From: Chryseobacterium sp.
Lineage (GTDB): Bacteria > Bacteroidota > Bacteroidia > Flavobacteriales > Weeksellaceae
Reading direction: 5' to 3'
Length of the DNA: 37,148 nucleotides
Assembly: GCA_030146295.1 (NCBI GenBank)
Contig: JASLCD010000130.1
Span: 1-37,148 of the forward strand
The notes beneath the pieces are model-generated. The model worked only from the letters and a program-made list of their open reading frames with translations. It was not told the origin of the DNA and did no database searches. The position numbers and the translations under genes were made by a program. Positions within the stretch are counted from its first letter, which is position 1, and each line of letters begins with the position of its first letter. This document shows positions 17,872-27,287 of the stretch, in pieces.

Positions 17872-18362
17872 ACTAATATTCTAAGTGTACCATATTTTTT
17901 TAGAGTTCGTATATATAAGAAAATAATAGAATGTGATTCACAGTGAACCACAAAATGAGTCGCAAAATTAAACTTAAGAAGGAGTTTGTAATATCTGGTC
18001 AATCACCGTAAATTTAAAATACCCGATTTTCTTACCCATAAAAGTCTCATCTTTTATTTCAGGTGATAAAATATTTAATACTCTTCAGTAATTTTTATTC
18101 CAAAGTTTCTTAATAATTAGATTCCTGAACTCACAATCTTCCCCGTCAATCTCCCTATCTGTAATACGCACGAAAAACAATAATAAAAACATCTAGGGAA
18201 TTCATATTCCTCTATCTGTTCATATGTAAGAAAATTAATTACTGTTTTTCTACCACTATATACAAAATATGGTAGATCAACTATGGTAAATTATGCTACT
18301 GATGAAGAATATCTATCAGATAGAATCTAATTTAAGCTAGTGTATAATAAAACATATATTAA

Positions 18363-18382
18363 AATATGGGGAAAATACGGAT
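18363..18382 (+). promoter_or_regulatory. AAATATGGGG-N4-TACGGA motif, copy 1
   Basis: The motif AAATATGGGG, four bases, then TACGGA occurs here and at 18794-18813 with a different four-base spacer (AAAA here, TTTT there). It precedes the structured block by about 60 bases. Confidence 0.45.
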
Positions 18383-18440
18383 ATGAATGTCTACCATTTA
18401 ATATAAAATATATTTATCTTCGCAATCATAATTTTAACGA

Positions 18441-18610
18441 AACAAGCGTAAGCTATCATTTGGGCTAGAGAAAACTGCGAATCTTCTATACAACCTAAAA
18501 ATGGTAGGCTTACGCCCGTGTACACATACGGGCGCGGGTTGTAAGTCATATCTGGTTGTGGGTTCTTCGCAGTACCTCTCTAGCGGATTGGCTTCAGCTT
18601 TGCGCCTTTC
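18441..18610 (+). ncRNA. Highly structured non-coding block, possible RNA
   Basis: Nested complementary arms can be read by eye. AAGCGTAAGCT (18444-18454) pairs with bulges to AGCTTTGCGCCTT (18597-18609). GCTAGAGA (18464-18471) pairs with TCTCTAGC (18577-18584). ACTGCGAA (18474-18481) pairs with TTCGCAGT (18566-18573). CAACC (18491-18495) pairs with GGTTG (18554-18558). GGCTTAC pairs with GTAAGTC (18541-18547), enclosing a GC-rich hairpin, GCCCGTGT-ACAC-ATACGGGC. GC content is well above the surroundings. A promoter-like TATCTTCG lies just upstream, near 18415. No known RNA family is recognised; a folded DNA site (replication origin or recombination site) is the main alternative. Confidence 0.55.
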
Positions 18611-18793
18611 TTTATATTATAAAAAAGCATACAAAATTGTTTCAGGTTGGAATTACTTGTAATAAAATACGACATGTTCTGTCGCTGTGCTGAGGTAGCT
18701 TTGCAATATGGTACATTAAGAATATAAAACGAAACATATGGAAAAATCCATTCTATCAGAGTTTAAATAGTATTTCGCAAAAATCCATCGTTG

Positions 18794-18831
18794 AAATATG
18801 GGGTTTTTACGGAGTATTTATTTCCCATATT
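18794..18831 (+). promoter_or_regulatory. AAATATGGGG-N4-TACGGA motif, copy 2, before the toxin operon
   Basis: The motif occupies 18794-18813. AATATGGG within it (18795-18802) and CCCATATT (18825-18832) form an 8-bp inverted repeat. It lies about 35-70 bases before the ATG at 18867, where a promoter or operator is expected. Confidence 0.45.
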
Positions 18832-18866
18832 AATAATAATTTTAAAAACGTTAACAACACAAGTCT

Positions 18867-20423
18867 ATGAAGAAAAATTATCTCTGTGCATTTACTTTAT
18901 GCACAATCCTGACTTTATCCGGTCAGGAAACGGATGTAGTATGGCAAAAAGACATCAAATCCTCCACTCAGGATTTCTTAAGCCAGATTACCACAACAAT
19001 CGATCAGCAGTATCTGATCACGGGAAGCTCAATTCAGAGCGATAAATTACAACAAAGTAGTAAACAGAACAACGGTTATGATTTTCACCTTGTGAAGCTA
19101 AACCAGCAGGGAGAAGAGGTCTGGGAAAAATATTTCTCAGGACAAAACCATGATTATTTGTCAGCCACTGTTACTACACAGGATGGTGGATTTCTTTTAG
19201 CAGGAACCAGCTATTCCTCCAAAGGTCTGGACAAAAAAGGAGATTCGAAAGGAGGTTCAGACATCTGGCTTATTAGAATTAATGAATTCGGAGATGAACT
19301 ATGGCAGAAAACGTTGGGAAGTACTTCTGATGAAGAAGCAAGAGCGGTTATCCAGACTACAGATTTAGGATTCTTTGTTGCAGGTAACGTACAGGGCTCA
19401 TCAAAAGGTTATGGCTCAAAAGACATCTTGATCACAAAACTGGACAAAGACGGAAAAGAGCTCTCCCAATTAATTTTAGGCGGAAAAGGTTTAGATGAGG
19501 TAGAAAAGATGATTCCAACAAAAGACGGAGGAGCTTTACTGGGAATTTATTCCAGAAGTGGTATTGGAGGAGTAAAAACGACAGAGAACTACGGTGAAGG
19601 AGATTTTTACATTATCAAATTGGACAAAAGCGGCAAAGTGGAATGGGAAAAGAACTTCGGAGGAAAAGATGACGATCATATCAGAACGCTGGCCTTAACT
19701 TCAACTAGCTTTATCATTGGAGGAGAATCCAGATCAGAAAGATCAGGAAACAAAACTGTTGGATTAGAAGAAGGAACAGACCTTTGGCTGATTTCTTTAA
19801 ATGAAAGAGGTGATGAACAGTGGCAAAAATCCTACAATTTGGGTAACCGTGATATTCTGATGGGAATGAGTGTAATAAGCGGGAAGCAGGAAGATGGAAG
19901 CGGGAAGTCTAAAGGCATTTTGCTGGGAGGCTATACGCAGGCTGAAGGAAGAATAGAAACTGATGATGAAACCTTCTGGATGCTATACCTTGACCAGAAT
20001 GGAAATGAGCAGTGGAGAAAACACGTCAAAGGTGAATCCAGAAAGAAGGAAGAAAGACTTTCCGATGTAAAGCTGAACAGAGACGGCTCTATTGTTCTGG
20101 CCGGAACCAGCGCAGAAGAATTGGGTAAAGAAAACTGGAAGATTGTAAAGCTGGAAGACAAACAGGTTGATCAGTTAATTGAAAAATACGACATCAAGAT
20201 CTATCCGAACCCTGTTTCTGATTATGCTTATGTAGAAATCGGCTTTGATTTTAAGGATGCTGATATTCTGTTGTATGATATGTCAGGAAGACAGCTTCAG
20301 AGTGTAAAAACCAAGAATAAAGTGACTAAGATCAATACTCAGTCACTCGTTCAGGGGGCTTATCTGGTGACGATAAAAACGGATAACAATAAAACGGCGA
20401 ATGCCAAATTAATTAAGAAATAA
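18867..20423 (+). CDS. T9SS-exported propeller-like protein, first gene of RHS operon
   Basis: The 518-residue protein has a signal peptide (MKKNYLCAFTLCTILTLSGQ), a central region of six or so repeats of about 55 residues in the form 'DGGFLLAGTS ... GGSDIWLIRINEFGDELWQK', typical of a beta-propeller, and a C-terminal type A sorting domain of the type IX secretion system (about 444-518: KIYPNPVSDYAYVEI, then LLYDMSGRQL and QGAYLVTIKT). The sorting domain directs export across the outer membrane and surface anchoring. It is only six bases upstream of the next gene, so it is part of the toxin operon. From memory, this three-gene layout (T9SS protein, YD protein, DUF6443/RHS toxin) recurs in Chryseobacterium. 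A role as surface carrier or receptor-binding partner of the toxin is inference. Confidence 0.85.
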   Translation: MKKNYLCAFTLCTILTLSGQETDVVWQKDIKSSTQDFLSQITTTIDQQYLITGSSIQSDKLQQSSKQNNGYDFHLVKLNQQGEEVWEKYFSGQNHDYLSATVTTQDGGFLLAGTSYSSKGLDKKGDSKGGSDIWLIRINEFGDELWQKTLGSTSDEEARAVIQTTDLGFFVAGNVQGSSKGYGSKDILITKLDKDGKELSQLILGGKGLDEVEKMIPTKDGGALLGIYSRSGIGGVKTTENYGEGDFYIIKLDKSGKVEWEKNFGGKDDDHIRTLALTSTSFIIGGESRSERSGNKTVGLEEGTDLWLISLNERGDEQWQKSYNLGNRDILMGMSVISGKQEDGSGKSKGILLGGYTQAEGRIETDDETFWMLYLDQNGNEQWRKHVKGESRKKEERLSDVKLNRDGSIVLAGTSAEELGKENWKIVKLEDKQVDQLIEKYDIKIYPNPVSDYAYVEIGFDFKDADILLYDMSGRQLQSVKTKNKVTKINTQSLVQGAYLVTIKTDNNKTANAKLIKK

Positions 20424-20429
20424 AATACC

Positions 20430-23210
20430 ATGAGAAAAAAATATAAGCTCATAATACTCCTGCTAACGTTTTGTTCAGGGCTATTATTTTCGCAGGGGGC
20501 ATCAAGTGAAAGTTTCACCTCTGCACCTTCAGCTACATCGATACAAAGTTTTATCAATGCTCCAATCTCTTTGTCTACCGGGATTCCAGATATTAACATC
20601 CCTTTTTTTACATTGGCTACCCATAATCCTGGAATAGGAATCAATGTAGGAATATCTTATCATCCGAATAATTCTGCTAAAACAAGCAGAGCTTCAGATG
20701 TTGGTTTGGGCTGGTCTTTATATGGGACAACTTGTATTATTTACAGAGCAAAAAGTCTTACAGCCGAAAGTGAGCCTTCTACAACTTATTACTACACCTT
20801 TATGGGATTTAATGGTAAATTCTTATTAAAAAACGATCCACAATTAGGAAGGTATATTCTTCCTATTACCCAGACCAATCTGAATTTCACTTATATGACT
20901 GATGACACTTTTAAAGTTGTTGACCCATCAGGAAATACTTATTTTTTTAATAATAAAGATCAAAATATTTTCAAAAGCTCAAGAAGTTATAGATCATATG
21001 TTTCAACTTACTATCTGACAAATATAAAGGATGTTAACCAAAATGAATCTCTATCGTTCGAATATATCGAGGATATTTATAATCCTAATTCTGAGGCTAT
21101 TCCTATGAAAAGTTTAAAGGTTAGTAAAGTGACTTCACCAGATTTCGGTTCTATAGAATTCAGCTATAATCTTGACGAGACTCTAAGGAAAAAATTTTCA
21201 GACCCCTATCAGCTGCACACTGTAGCCTTGAAAAACAAAGCAGGAAAAGTGATTCAGAAATATACGCTTCAAAATGAGGTGGGTGTTTTTATGTATACCG
21301 ATCCTGCTCCTTCTACTTGTCCTGTAGATTTAGGAGAATTTATTTTTAACGAAAAAAGGAAATTGAGCGCTATTCAAAAATATGGTACTTCCAACCAATT
21401 TGAAAAAACCAGTTTTGAATACAATGAACTGCCTTCAGAAAACAACTGGCCAGGACTTGATTGTCTGTGTCTTAATGGCCCGGGGAGTGAAAGGTATTTA
21501 AAAGTAGGACTTTTGAATATGATAAAATATCCTACCGGAGGTCAGACCCGCTATGAATTTGAACCCAACCAGTATGAAGTCAAAAAGACCCATATATTTG
21601 ATCCTTTATCAAATTCTGATGATACGTACATCAATCCCTATGAATTTACGGACCACGATGCACAAATACTGGAAAATGTGGGAACCTTTAATTTTGATAC
21701 CCATTTTACAGATACTTATACTTTCAACCTTCCATCTAATCCTGATGACTCTCAGGGAGCAAGCTATCTGGTATATTGTTTAAATGTGGATGCTTATTAT
21801 ACAGACTCTCCGGTATGGGAACCTGGTTTAACACCTAATCTGGATGTTGAATTAACTTCAGGGGTTGTAGGAAGTGACTGGATTAAAAAATTTATGCCGG
21901 GAACAAACACTTTCAAAATAACAGGAACAGGTGGCGGAGGTACTGTTACCATCAAAAGAATCAGATACAAATCTATTCCGCTTCCCAACTATACCACCGG
22001 AAATGGGTTCAGAATCAAAAAAATAGAGTTCCTTGAAAATGGGATCCCTGTAGATTCTGAAACCCGTTACTATTCATACCAGCAATTTGATGATAATAAC
22101 AAAACCAGTGGTCATATAGCCTGGCTAAAAGACAATCCTGTTGTTTATAAAAATGTAAAAGAAACCATTGGTCAGAACAAAGGATATGCAAAATATTATT
22201 ACAAAACTTTAATGGATCATCCTGATAATCAAAATCCTTCAAATAATTTTTCTCACTATAATGTATTGATTAATGGTCTTCTGGATAAAAAAGAAATTTT
22301 TGATGCCAGCAATACTATGGTGGCAAAAGAAGAAAACATATACGAATTAACTCCAATAGGAAATTCCTATTCTCTTGATGATAATTCTAACTCAGGATTT
22401 CCGGTAAGAAACTCCATTGTGACTAAGCAAACCAATACAACGAGTTCTTTTGTTGGGCAGGATGCTATTTCTTCAGCAATAGAATCAACAAGAGAAACCA
22501 TAAATCTTAATATTACAGGTAAAAAGACGATTACTCCCGAAGGAGATATTCTGGAAGAAAATTATACATATCCCAAGCAGGCTGCTCTCCGTCTATTTGC
22601 GGCAGGGATCAGAGACAGAGTGATTACAACAGAATCCAAGAAGAATGGGGTAACGCTTTCCAAAACAGAAAACCGATATGACGATACCTCTCATTTATAC
22701 CCAACCTCTGTCATAGGTTTTTTACCTGATGATCTTACCCAGTCTTTTAAAAATGCTGTGAATGATATTTATGATGACAAAGGAAATCTTGTGCAGTACA
22801 GAACATTTCCAGATGCCACGACAGGAGGAAATCCCACCACTATAATCTGGGGATACTACAAGACCATGCCGATTGCTAAAATAGAAGGTGCAAAATTATC
22901 AGATATTCCTGCTGCACTCATTACAGCCATTGTAAATGCTTCCAACGAAGATGCAGACGCTGTTCCCGCGAATGAAGCGGTAAAAGAAACAGCGCTCATC
23001 AATGCACTGAATACCTTCAGGAAAGATGCCGCCCTTAAGAATTTTGTGATCACAGTCTACGCTTATGATCCAATGGTTGGAATGACTACTACGATTTCTC
23101 CAACCGGAATAATGGCTAAATATGAATATGACACTTTTGGCAGGCTTCTGAAAGTCATCAACAGTGAAGGAATTACAGTTAAAGAGTACCAATACAATAG
23201 AAAAAACTAA
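20430..23210 (+). CDS. Large exported YD-repeat/SpvB-like protein, second gene of RHS operon
   Basis: The 926-residue protein has a signal peptide ending in LLFSQG and begins with PISLSTGIPDINIPFFTLAT, a pattern seen at the start of SpvB/TcB-like proteins and of flavobacterial RHS partners. The central part is beta-rich. YD-type repeats appear at the very end (KYEYDTFGRLLKVINSEGIT). No T9SS sorting tail and no toxin tip follow, so it looks like a shell half or chaperone component and not an effector. Gaps of six bases on the left and three on the right to its neighbours point to one transcript. By analogy to TcB/TcC cocoons, it may form part of a shell with the next protein; this is inference. 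Confidence 0.75.
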   Translation: MRKKYKLIILLLTFCSGLLFSQGASSESFTSAPSATSIQSFINAPISLSTGIPDINIPFFTLATHNPGIGINVGISYHPNNSAKTSRASDVGLGWSLYGTTCIIYRAKSLTAESEPSTTYYYTFMGFNGKFLLKNDPQLGRYILPITQTNLNFTYMTDDTFKVVDPSGNTYFFNNKDQNIFKSSRSYRSYVSTYYLTNIKDVNQNESLSFEYIEDIYNPNSEAIPMKSLKVSKVTSPDFGSIEFSYNLDETLRKKFSDPYQLHTVALKNKAGKVIQKYTLQNEVGVFMYTDPAPSTCPVDLGEFIFNEKRKLSAIQKYGTSNQFEKTSFEYNELPSENNWPGLDCLCLNGPGSERYLKVGLLNMIKYPTGGQTRYEFEPNQYEVKKTHIFDPLSNSDDTYINPYEFTDHDAQILENVGTFNFDTHFTDTYTFNLPSNPDDSQGASYLVYCLNVDAYYTDSPVWEPGLTPNLDVELTSGVVGSDWIKKFMPGTNTFKITGTGGGGTVTIKRIRYKSIPLPNYTTGNGFRIKKIEFLENGIPVDSETRYYSYQQFDDNNKTSGHIAWLKDNPVVYKNVKETIGQNKGYAKYYYKTLMDHPDNQNPSNNFSHYNVLINGLLDKKEIFDASNTMVAKEENIYELTPIGNSYSLDDNSNSGFPVRNSIVTKQTNTTSSFVGQDAISSAIESTRETINLNITGKKTITPEGDILEENYTYPKQAALRLFAAGIRDRVITTESKKNGVTLSKTENRYDDTSHLYPTSVIGFLPDDLTQSFKNAVNDIYDDKGNLVQYRTFPDATTGGNPTTIIWGYYKTMPIAKIEGAKLSDIPAALITAIVNASNEDADAVPANEAVKETALINALNTFRKDAALKNFVITVYAYDPMVGMTTTISPTGIMAKYEYDTFGRLLKVINSEGITVKEYQYNRKN

Positions 23211-23213
23211 ACG

Positions 23214-26200
23214 ATGAAAAACAATACAAGTATAATTCATAAGAGAAAGCTGAAGAAATATTTTTCAGTTTTTGCTTTGGCTCTTTCTATGTCTTCTTTT
23301 GCACAGACCATGACAGAGAATTATGTATACAGCAAAGTAAGACTCTCTGAGGATGGAAGTAAGAAGGCTGAAGCCATACAATATTATGACGGTTTGGGAA
23401 GGCCTAAGCAGGCTATTCAGGTAAAATCTACCCCGCTGGGGCAGGACCTTGTGGTTCCTATTACCTATGACCAGCTGGGAAGACAGACCAGAAGTATTTT
23501 ACCGGTTCCAATGCCTACCACCAACCTTGGAATACAAATTGTTTCTGAAGCGACAGCCAACGCTTATTATGGTGTTCCCAATGCGTATGCTGAACAAAAA
23601 CTAGAAGCTTCTCCTCTGTCAAGAGTGCTGGAAACCGCAAGCCCAGGAACCGAGTGGGGCATGAACTCCGGGCATACGGTAAAAGCAACTTATGAAATCA
23701 ACAAAAATTCAGATAAGGTAAAGAAGTTTTCTTTTACCAATTCATGGGTCAGCGCGACTACAGTTTCATCTGTTCCTACCGTTTCTTATTATAATGAAAA
23801 GGTATTGATTAAAAACTCAGGAACGGACGAAGACGGTAACAAAACCATTGAGTTTACTAACGGATTGGGGCAAACAATTTTAGTCAGAAAAGTCATCAGT
23901 GCTACAGAAAATGCAGACACATACTATCTTTACAATGATTATGGGCAGCTTATCTATGTCATTTCCCCGAAAGCAGAGGCTCAGATTACCTCTAATAATA
24001 ATGTCATAACCCAGCAGATTCTGGATGATCTATGTTATCAGTATAAATACGATAATAAAGGCAGACTCGTAGAAAAGAAAATTCCCGGAAAGGGATGGGA
24101 ATATATGGTCTATGATAAGCAGAACAGGCTGGTTCTTTCCCAGGATGCCAACCTGAGAGCAACCACCAACAATTTTGGATCAAAAGGCTGGATGTTTACC
24201 AAATATGACCAATTTGGAAGGGTAGTTTACACAGGTTTCTTTGCCAATACAGGGACAAGAACTGCCATGCAGACTGCTCTTAATAATATGACGGCTAATT
24301 TTGGGAATAATGAGAAAAGAAGCACAACACCGATTACCCAGAACGGAATGGATATTTACTATACCAAAGATGCCTTTCCCACAGGAAGCATGACCATTCT
24401 TGGCGTTAATTATTATGATACTTATCCTGCGTATAATTTTAATCCTGTATTTCCCTCAAACATTGCAGGAAAAGCAATTATGACCGACAATTCTACAGAA
24501 AATGTAAGTACAAGAACTCTTCCTGTAATGTCGTTGGTAAAAAATATAGAAGATCATAACTGGACTAAAAGCTACAGTTACTATGATATAAAAGGAAGAC
24601 CTGTCGGAGGATATTCAATTAACCATCTGGGAGGGTATACCAGGACAGAATCTGAACTCGATTTTACGGGATTACCGATTCAGGTAAAAACCTATCATAA
24701 AAGATTAACCACAGATACAGAGAGAATTATTACAGAAACATTCACCTATGATAACCAAAACAGGCTGCTTACCCACACCCATCAGGTAGACAGCAATACC
24801 CCTGAGCTCCTTACCCAGAACAAATATAATGAGCTTTCTCAGTTAGTATCTAAAAAAGTAGGCGGAACTTCCGCGGCTTCTCCCCTTCAGACGGTAGATT
24901 ACACATACAACATCAGAGGATGGCTCACTAAAATCAATGATCCGGCAAATTTAGGAAATGACCTTTTCGGATATAAAATTAAATATACCCAGGTAGAAGG
25001 ATTACAAATTCCTAATATAGACTATCCTAATGATAAAGTACTTCCGAAATATAATGGTAATATTGCTGAAATAGACTGGAAAACAGCTTCTGCTGATAAT
25101 GATGTTAAAAGAAGGTATGGGTATACCTACGACTCATTAAACAGATTGGCCGCCGGATATTATCAGCCTGATAACAATCCGGCAGGAAAAGAGTATTTTG
25201 AAAGACCTCAATATGACCTCAATGGGAATATTACACAGCTGAAACGTTCTGCTCAGAGCGTCACAGCCGGAGTGGCTAATTTGATAGATGATCTTGAATA
25301 TACATACACAGGAAATCAGTTGAACCTGTTGAAAGATTATACAGGAAACTGGCGGGGAGTGGATAATAATTATGCACAGTTTGCATATGATGCTAATGGA
25401 AATATGGTAAAGGACGATGCGCACTATATTTCTGAAATAAAATATAACCATCTGGACCTTCCTTCTCATTTTCAAAAAAAGCATGAGTACTCAAAATATA
25501 TTTACAGAGCCGATGGAACTAAGGTTTACAAGGAGTTTTACAATGAAGATGAAGCTGTAAAACATGAGTATTTTTATATTGATGGATTTCAGTATCATAA
25601 CAATACCCTGCAATTTGTTCCGACTGCTGAAGGCTACTACAATTTTGAAAATAATAAGTATATTTACAGCTATACAGACCATTTGGGGAATGTGCGTTTA
25701 AGCTATTTTAAGAATGGAAGCAGCATAGAAGTTCTTGAAGAAAACAATTATTATCCATTCGGGTTGAAACACGATGGATATAATACATTAGCTGGAAACC
25801 CTGCCTATAAGTACAGATATAATGGTAAGGAACTTCAGGAGACGGGGTTGTATGATTATGGAGCACGATTCTATATGCCGGATATGGGAAGGTGGGGTGT
25901 TATCGACCCACTAGCAGAAGCATCAAGAAGGTTTACCCCATACCATTACGGGAACAATAACCCGATCATGTTTATAGACCCGGATGGAAGAATTACAGAG
26001 TCATTTATTAAGGGAATGATGTCTGCACCCTCAGGAACTACCTGGTACAATACAGGAATGGGCTTTACCAATGATCAAGGAGGTTCTATAGATTATGACG
26101 GTAATAGAATTAACTGGGGAGTAGACTATACGCGTATGCTCATGCAGAGTGTCGGTCTATCACCTGGTGGTGAAGGAGGAGGAGGTGAAATGGTAATCCA

Positions 26201-26855
26201 TATTCCGGAAGTGATTATTACCGGAAGTCTTGCAATAGATTTTGGGCTTCAGATGAGAAATCATGTAAATGCATACATGAATGCTTGGAATTCCAGAGGC
26301 AGCTTTTATAGCACCAGAATCGGCGAACAGGTATTGGAGCCTAAAGAATCTGCTTTAGGGAAAATATGGTCATTTTTAAATCCTCGCATATGGAATGGGG
26401 GAGATGGATTGTCATATCAGGTAAACTCTGATGGGATAGCAACCAATATAGCCCCATTGATGGGTGATCTTCCTCTTAGTGGAAGTGGGATTAAAAATAT
26501 AATACAAGCAGAGGCAAATGGTGCATATTATTCAATCGCTTATGAAATGAAACTAGCTGAATCATCTTATCCTGGAGTAACCCGATATATGCATTTTAAG
26601 GAAGCTAATATTGCATTAGAGTCAGCGATGAAAACAAACCCACTATTAAATGAATTAGGAATTGTCATACCTAGATCTGCATCAGGATCAATTATAGGAA
26701 AATCACCAACAAATTGGGTTTGGCATCATGACATAGAAAAGGGACTTATGCAGCTGGTTCCCAAAAGCCAACATCCTAATGTGCCTGGTGGAATATTTTG
26801 GGAAACGATGCATCCTGGAAGAAAAGGAGGATTTTCAATTTGGGGAAAAAAATAA
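23214..26855 (+). CDS. RHS-repeat polymorphic toxin with C-terminal WHH nuclease tip
   Basis: The 1213-residue protein has a signal peptide (residues about 14-31, ending SMSSFAQ) and a DUF6443-like N-terminus (YYDGLGRPKQAIQVKSTPLG). RHS/YD repeats fill most of its length. The RHS-associated core ends at about residue 923 (YDYGARFYMPDMGRWGVIDP ... NNPIMFIDPDGR). The variable tip (924-1213) ends in NWVWHHDIEKGLMQLVPKSQ, the WHH motif of the HNH/Endo VII nuclease superfamily, with His1171, His1172 and His1187 as the likely metal or catalytic residues. It is expected to be a DNase injected into or released near rivals. A candidate immunity gene starts 19 bases downstream. Processing at the PDGR border, as in other RHS proteins, is inference. 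Confidence 0.92.
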   Translation: MKNNTSIIHKRKLKKYFSVFALALSMSSFAQTMTENYVYSKVRLSEDGSKKAEAIQYYDGLGRPKQAIQVKSTPLGQDLVVPITYDQLGRQTRSILPVPMPTTNLGIQIVSEATANAYYGVPNAYAEQKLEASPLSRVLETASPGTEWGMNSGHTVKATYEINKNSDKVKKFSFTNSWVSATTVSSVPTVSYYNEKVLIKNSGTDEDGNKTIEFTNGLGQTILVRKVISATENADTYYLYNDYGQLIYVISPKAEAQITSNNNVITQQILDDLCYQYKYDNKGRLVEKKIPGKGWEYMVYDKQNRLVLSQDANLRATTNNFGSKGWMFTKYDQFGRVVYTGFFANTGTRTAMQTALNNMTANFGNNEKRSTTPITQNGMDIYYTKDAFPTGSMTILGVNYYDTYPAYNFNPVFPSNIAGKAIMTDNSTENVSTRTLPVMSLVKNIEDHNWTKSYSYYDIKGRPVGGYSINHLGGYTRTESELDFTGLPIQVKTYHKRLTTDTERIITETFTYDNQNRLLTHTHQVDSNTPELLTQNKYNELSQLVSKKVGGTSAASPLQTVDYTYNIRGWLTKINDPANLGNDLFGYKIKYTQVEGLQIPNIDYPNDKVLPKYNGNIAEIDWKTASADNDVKRRYGYTYDSLNRLAAGYYQPDNNPAGKEYFERPQYDLNGNITQLKRSAQSVTAGVANLIDDLEYTYTGNQLNLLKDYTGNWRGVDNNYAQFAYDANGNMVKDDAHYISEIKYNHLDLPSHFQKKHEYSKYIYRADGTKVYKEFYNEDEAVKHEYFYIDGFQYHNNTLQFVPTAEGYYNFENNKYIYSYTDHLGNVRLSYFKNGSSIEVLEENNYYPFGLKHDGYNTLAGNPAYKYRYNGKELQETGLYDYGARFYMPDMGRWGVIDPLAEASRRFTPYHYGNNNPIMFIDPDGRITESFIKGMMSAPSGTTWYNTGMGFTNDQGGSIDYDGNRINWGVDYTRMLMQSVGLSPGGEGGGGEMVIHIPEVIITGSLAIDFGLQMRNHVNAYMNAWNSRGSFYSTRIGEQVLEPKESALGKIWSFLNPRIWNGGDGLSYQVNSDGIATNIAPLMGDLPLSGSGIKNIIQAEANGAYYSIAYEMKLAESSYPGVTRYMHFKEANIALESAMKTNPLLNELGIVIPRSASGSIIGKSPTNWVWHHDIEKGLMQLVPKSQHPNVPGGIFWETMHPGRKGGFSIWGKK

Positions 26856-26874
26856 TTTTAAATATAATAATTAT

Positions 26875-27201
26875 ATGAAACTATTAGAACTAGTAAAATA
26901 TTTTAGAGATGGAGGCTCTTTTGAAGATTTCTGCCAAGCACAATCATTGGATCTTGAGTCCGAAGTTATTGAAATTTACATGAGGGAGCCTTTGGAAATT
27001 GATAATGAGCTTGCTTTTTTTGAAATAGAAAAAACACAGGGTAATATTGAATATAAATATAAAGACATAAAATATTCCAATCTATTTGATTTTTATTATT
27101 TTTTAGATGCTATAGAGGAATCTCAAAATGCCCAAAATCGGTCTTTATCAAACGAAGAGATTACAAAACTTCTATTCAATTATGCAATTAATGATGCATA
27201 A
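26875..27201 (+). CDS. Candidate cognate immunity protein for the WHH toxin
   Basis: The 108-residue acidic protein starts at 26875; an ATG at 26779 lies inside the toxin gene in another frame and is not used. It begins MKLLELVKYFRDGGSFEDFC and is rich in Glu, Asp and Phe/Tyr, fitting a small soluble inhibitor. Its place directly after the nuclease tip is the standard position for the cognate immunity gene of an RHS toxin. A phrase such as QSLDLESEVIEIYMREPLEI resembles small immunity proteins found next to WHH tips, but I cannot name a family. A terminator follows, so toxin and immunity form one closed unit, with the later genes separate. Confidence 0.75.
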   Translation: MKLLELVKYFRDGGSFEDFCQAQSLDLESEVIEIYMREPLEIDNELAFFEIEKTQGNIEYKYKDIKYSNLFDFYYFLDAIEESQNAQNRSLSNEEITKLLFNYAINDA

Positions 27202-27220
27202 AATAATAGTTTGTAATAAA

Positions 27221-27251
27221 GTGGAGTGTTGGTTTCAATACTCTACTTTTT
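27221..27251 (+). terminator. Terminator after the cognate immunity gene
   Basis: GTGGAGTGTTG (27221-27231) pairs with CAATACTCTAC (27236-27246), 11 pairs of which two are G-T, with a 4-nt loop and a TTTTT tail. Confidence 0.75.
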
Positions 27252-27287
27252 AACAGTGGAAATATCTAAATCTTGTCACAAAATAGA

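Larger units (their letters stand above)
17803..18866. other. 1-kb non-coding region with structured block
   Basis: No coding sequence is supported in these 1064 bases. Contents in order: the integrase terminator; about 550 bases of AT-rich sequence that may be decayed coding DNA; a 20-bp motif (18363-18382); a promoter-like TATCTTCG; the structured block 18441-18610; about 180 bases of unassigned sequence; a second copy of the 20-bp motif (18794-18813) within an inverted repeat, AATATGGG with CCCATATT; and the start of the toxin operon. Confidence 0.6.

Noticed and set aside
17900..18420. Hidden gene between the integrase and the structured block
   Set aside because: All frames are broken by stops within short distances and no start with a plausible domain is seen; decayed coding DNA cannot be excluded.
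18441..18610. Retron msr-msd or CRISPR array
   Set aside because: No reverse transcriptase or cas gene is near, and the arms are inverted repeats and not regularly spaced direct repeats.
25137..25484. 115-residue minus-strand frame within the RHS gene
   Set aside because: Antisense of YD repeats; Ile/Cys-rich with no plausible domain.
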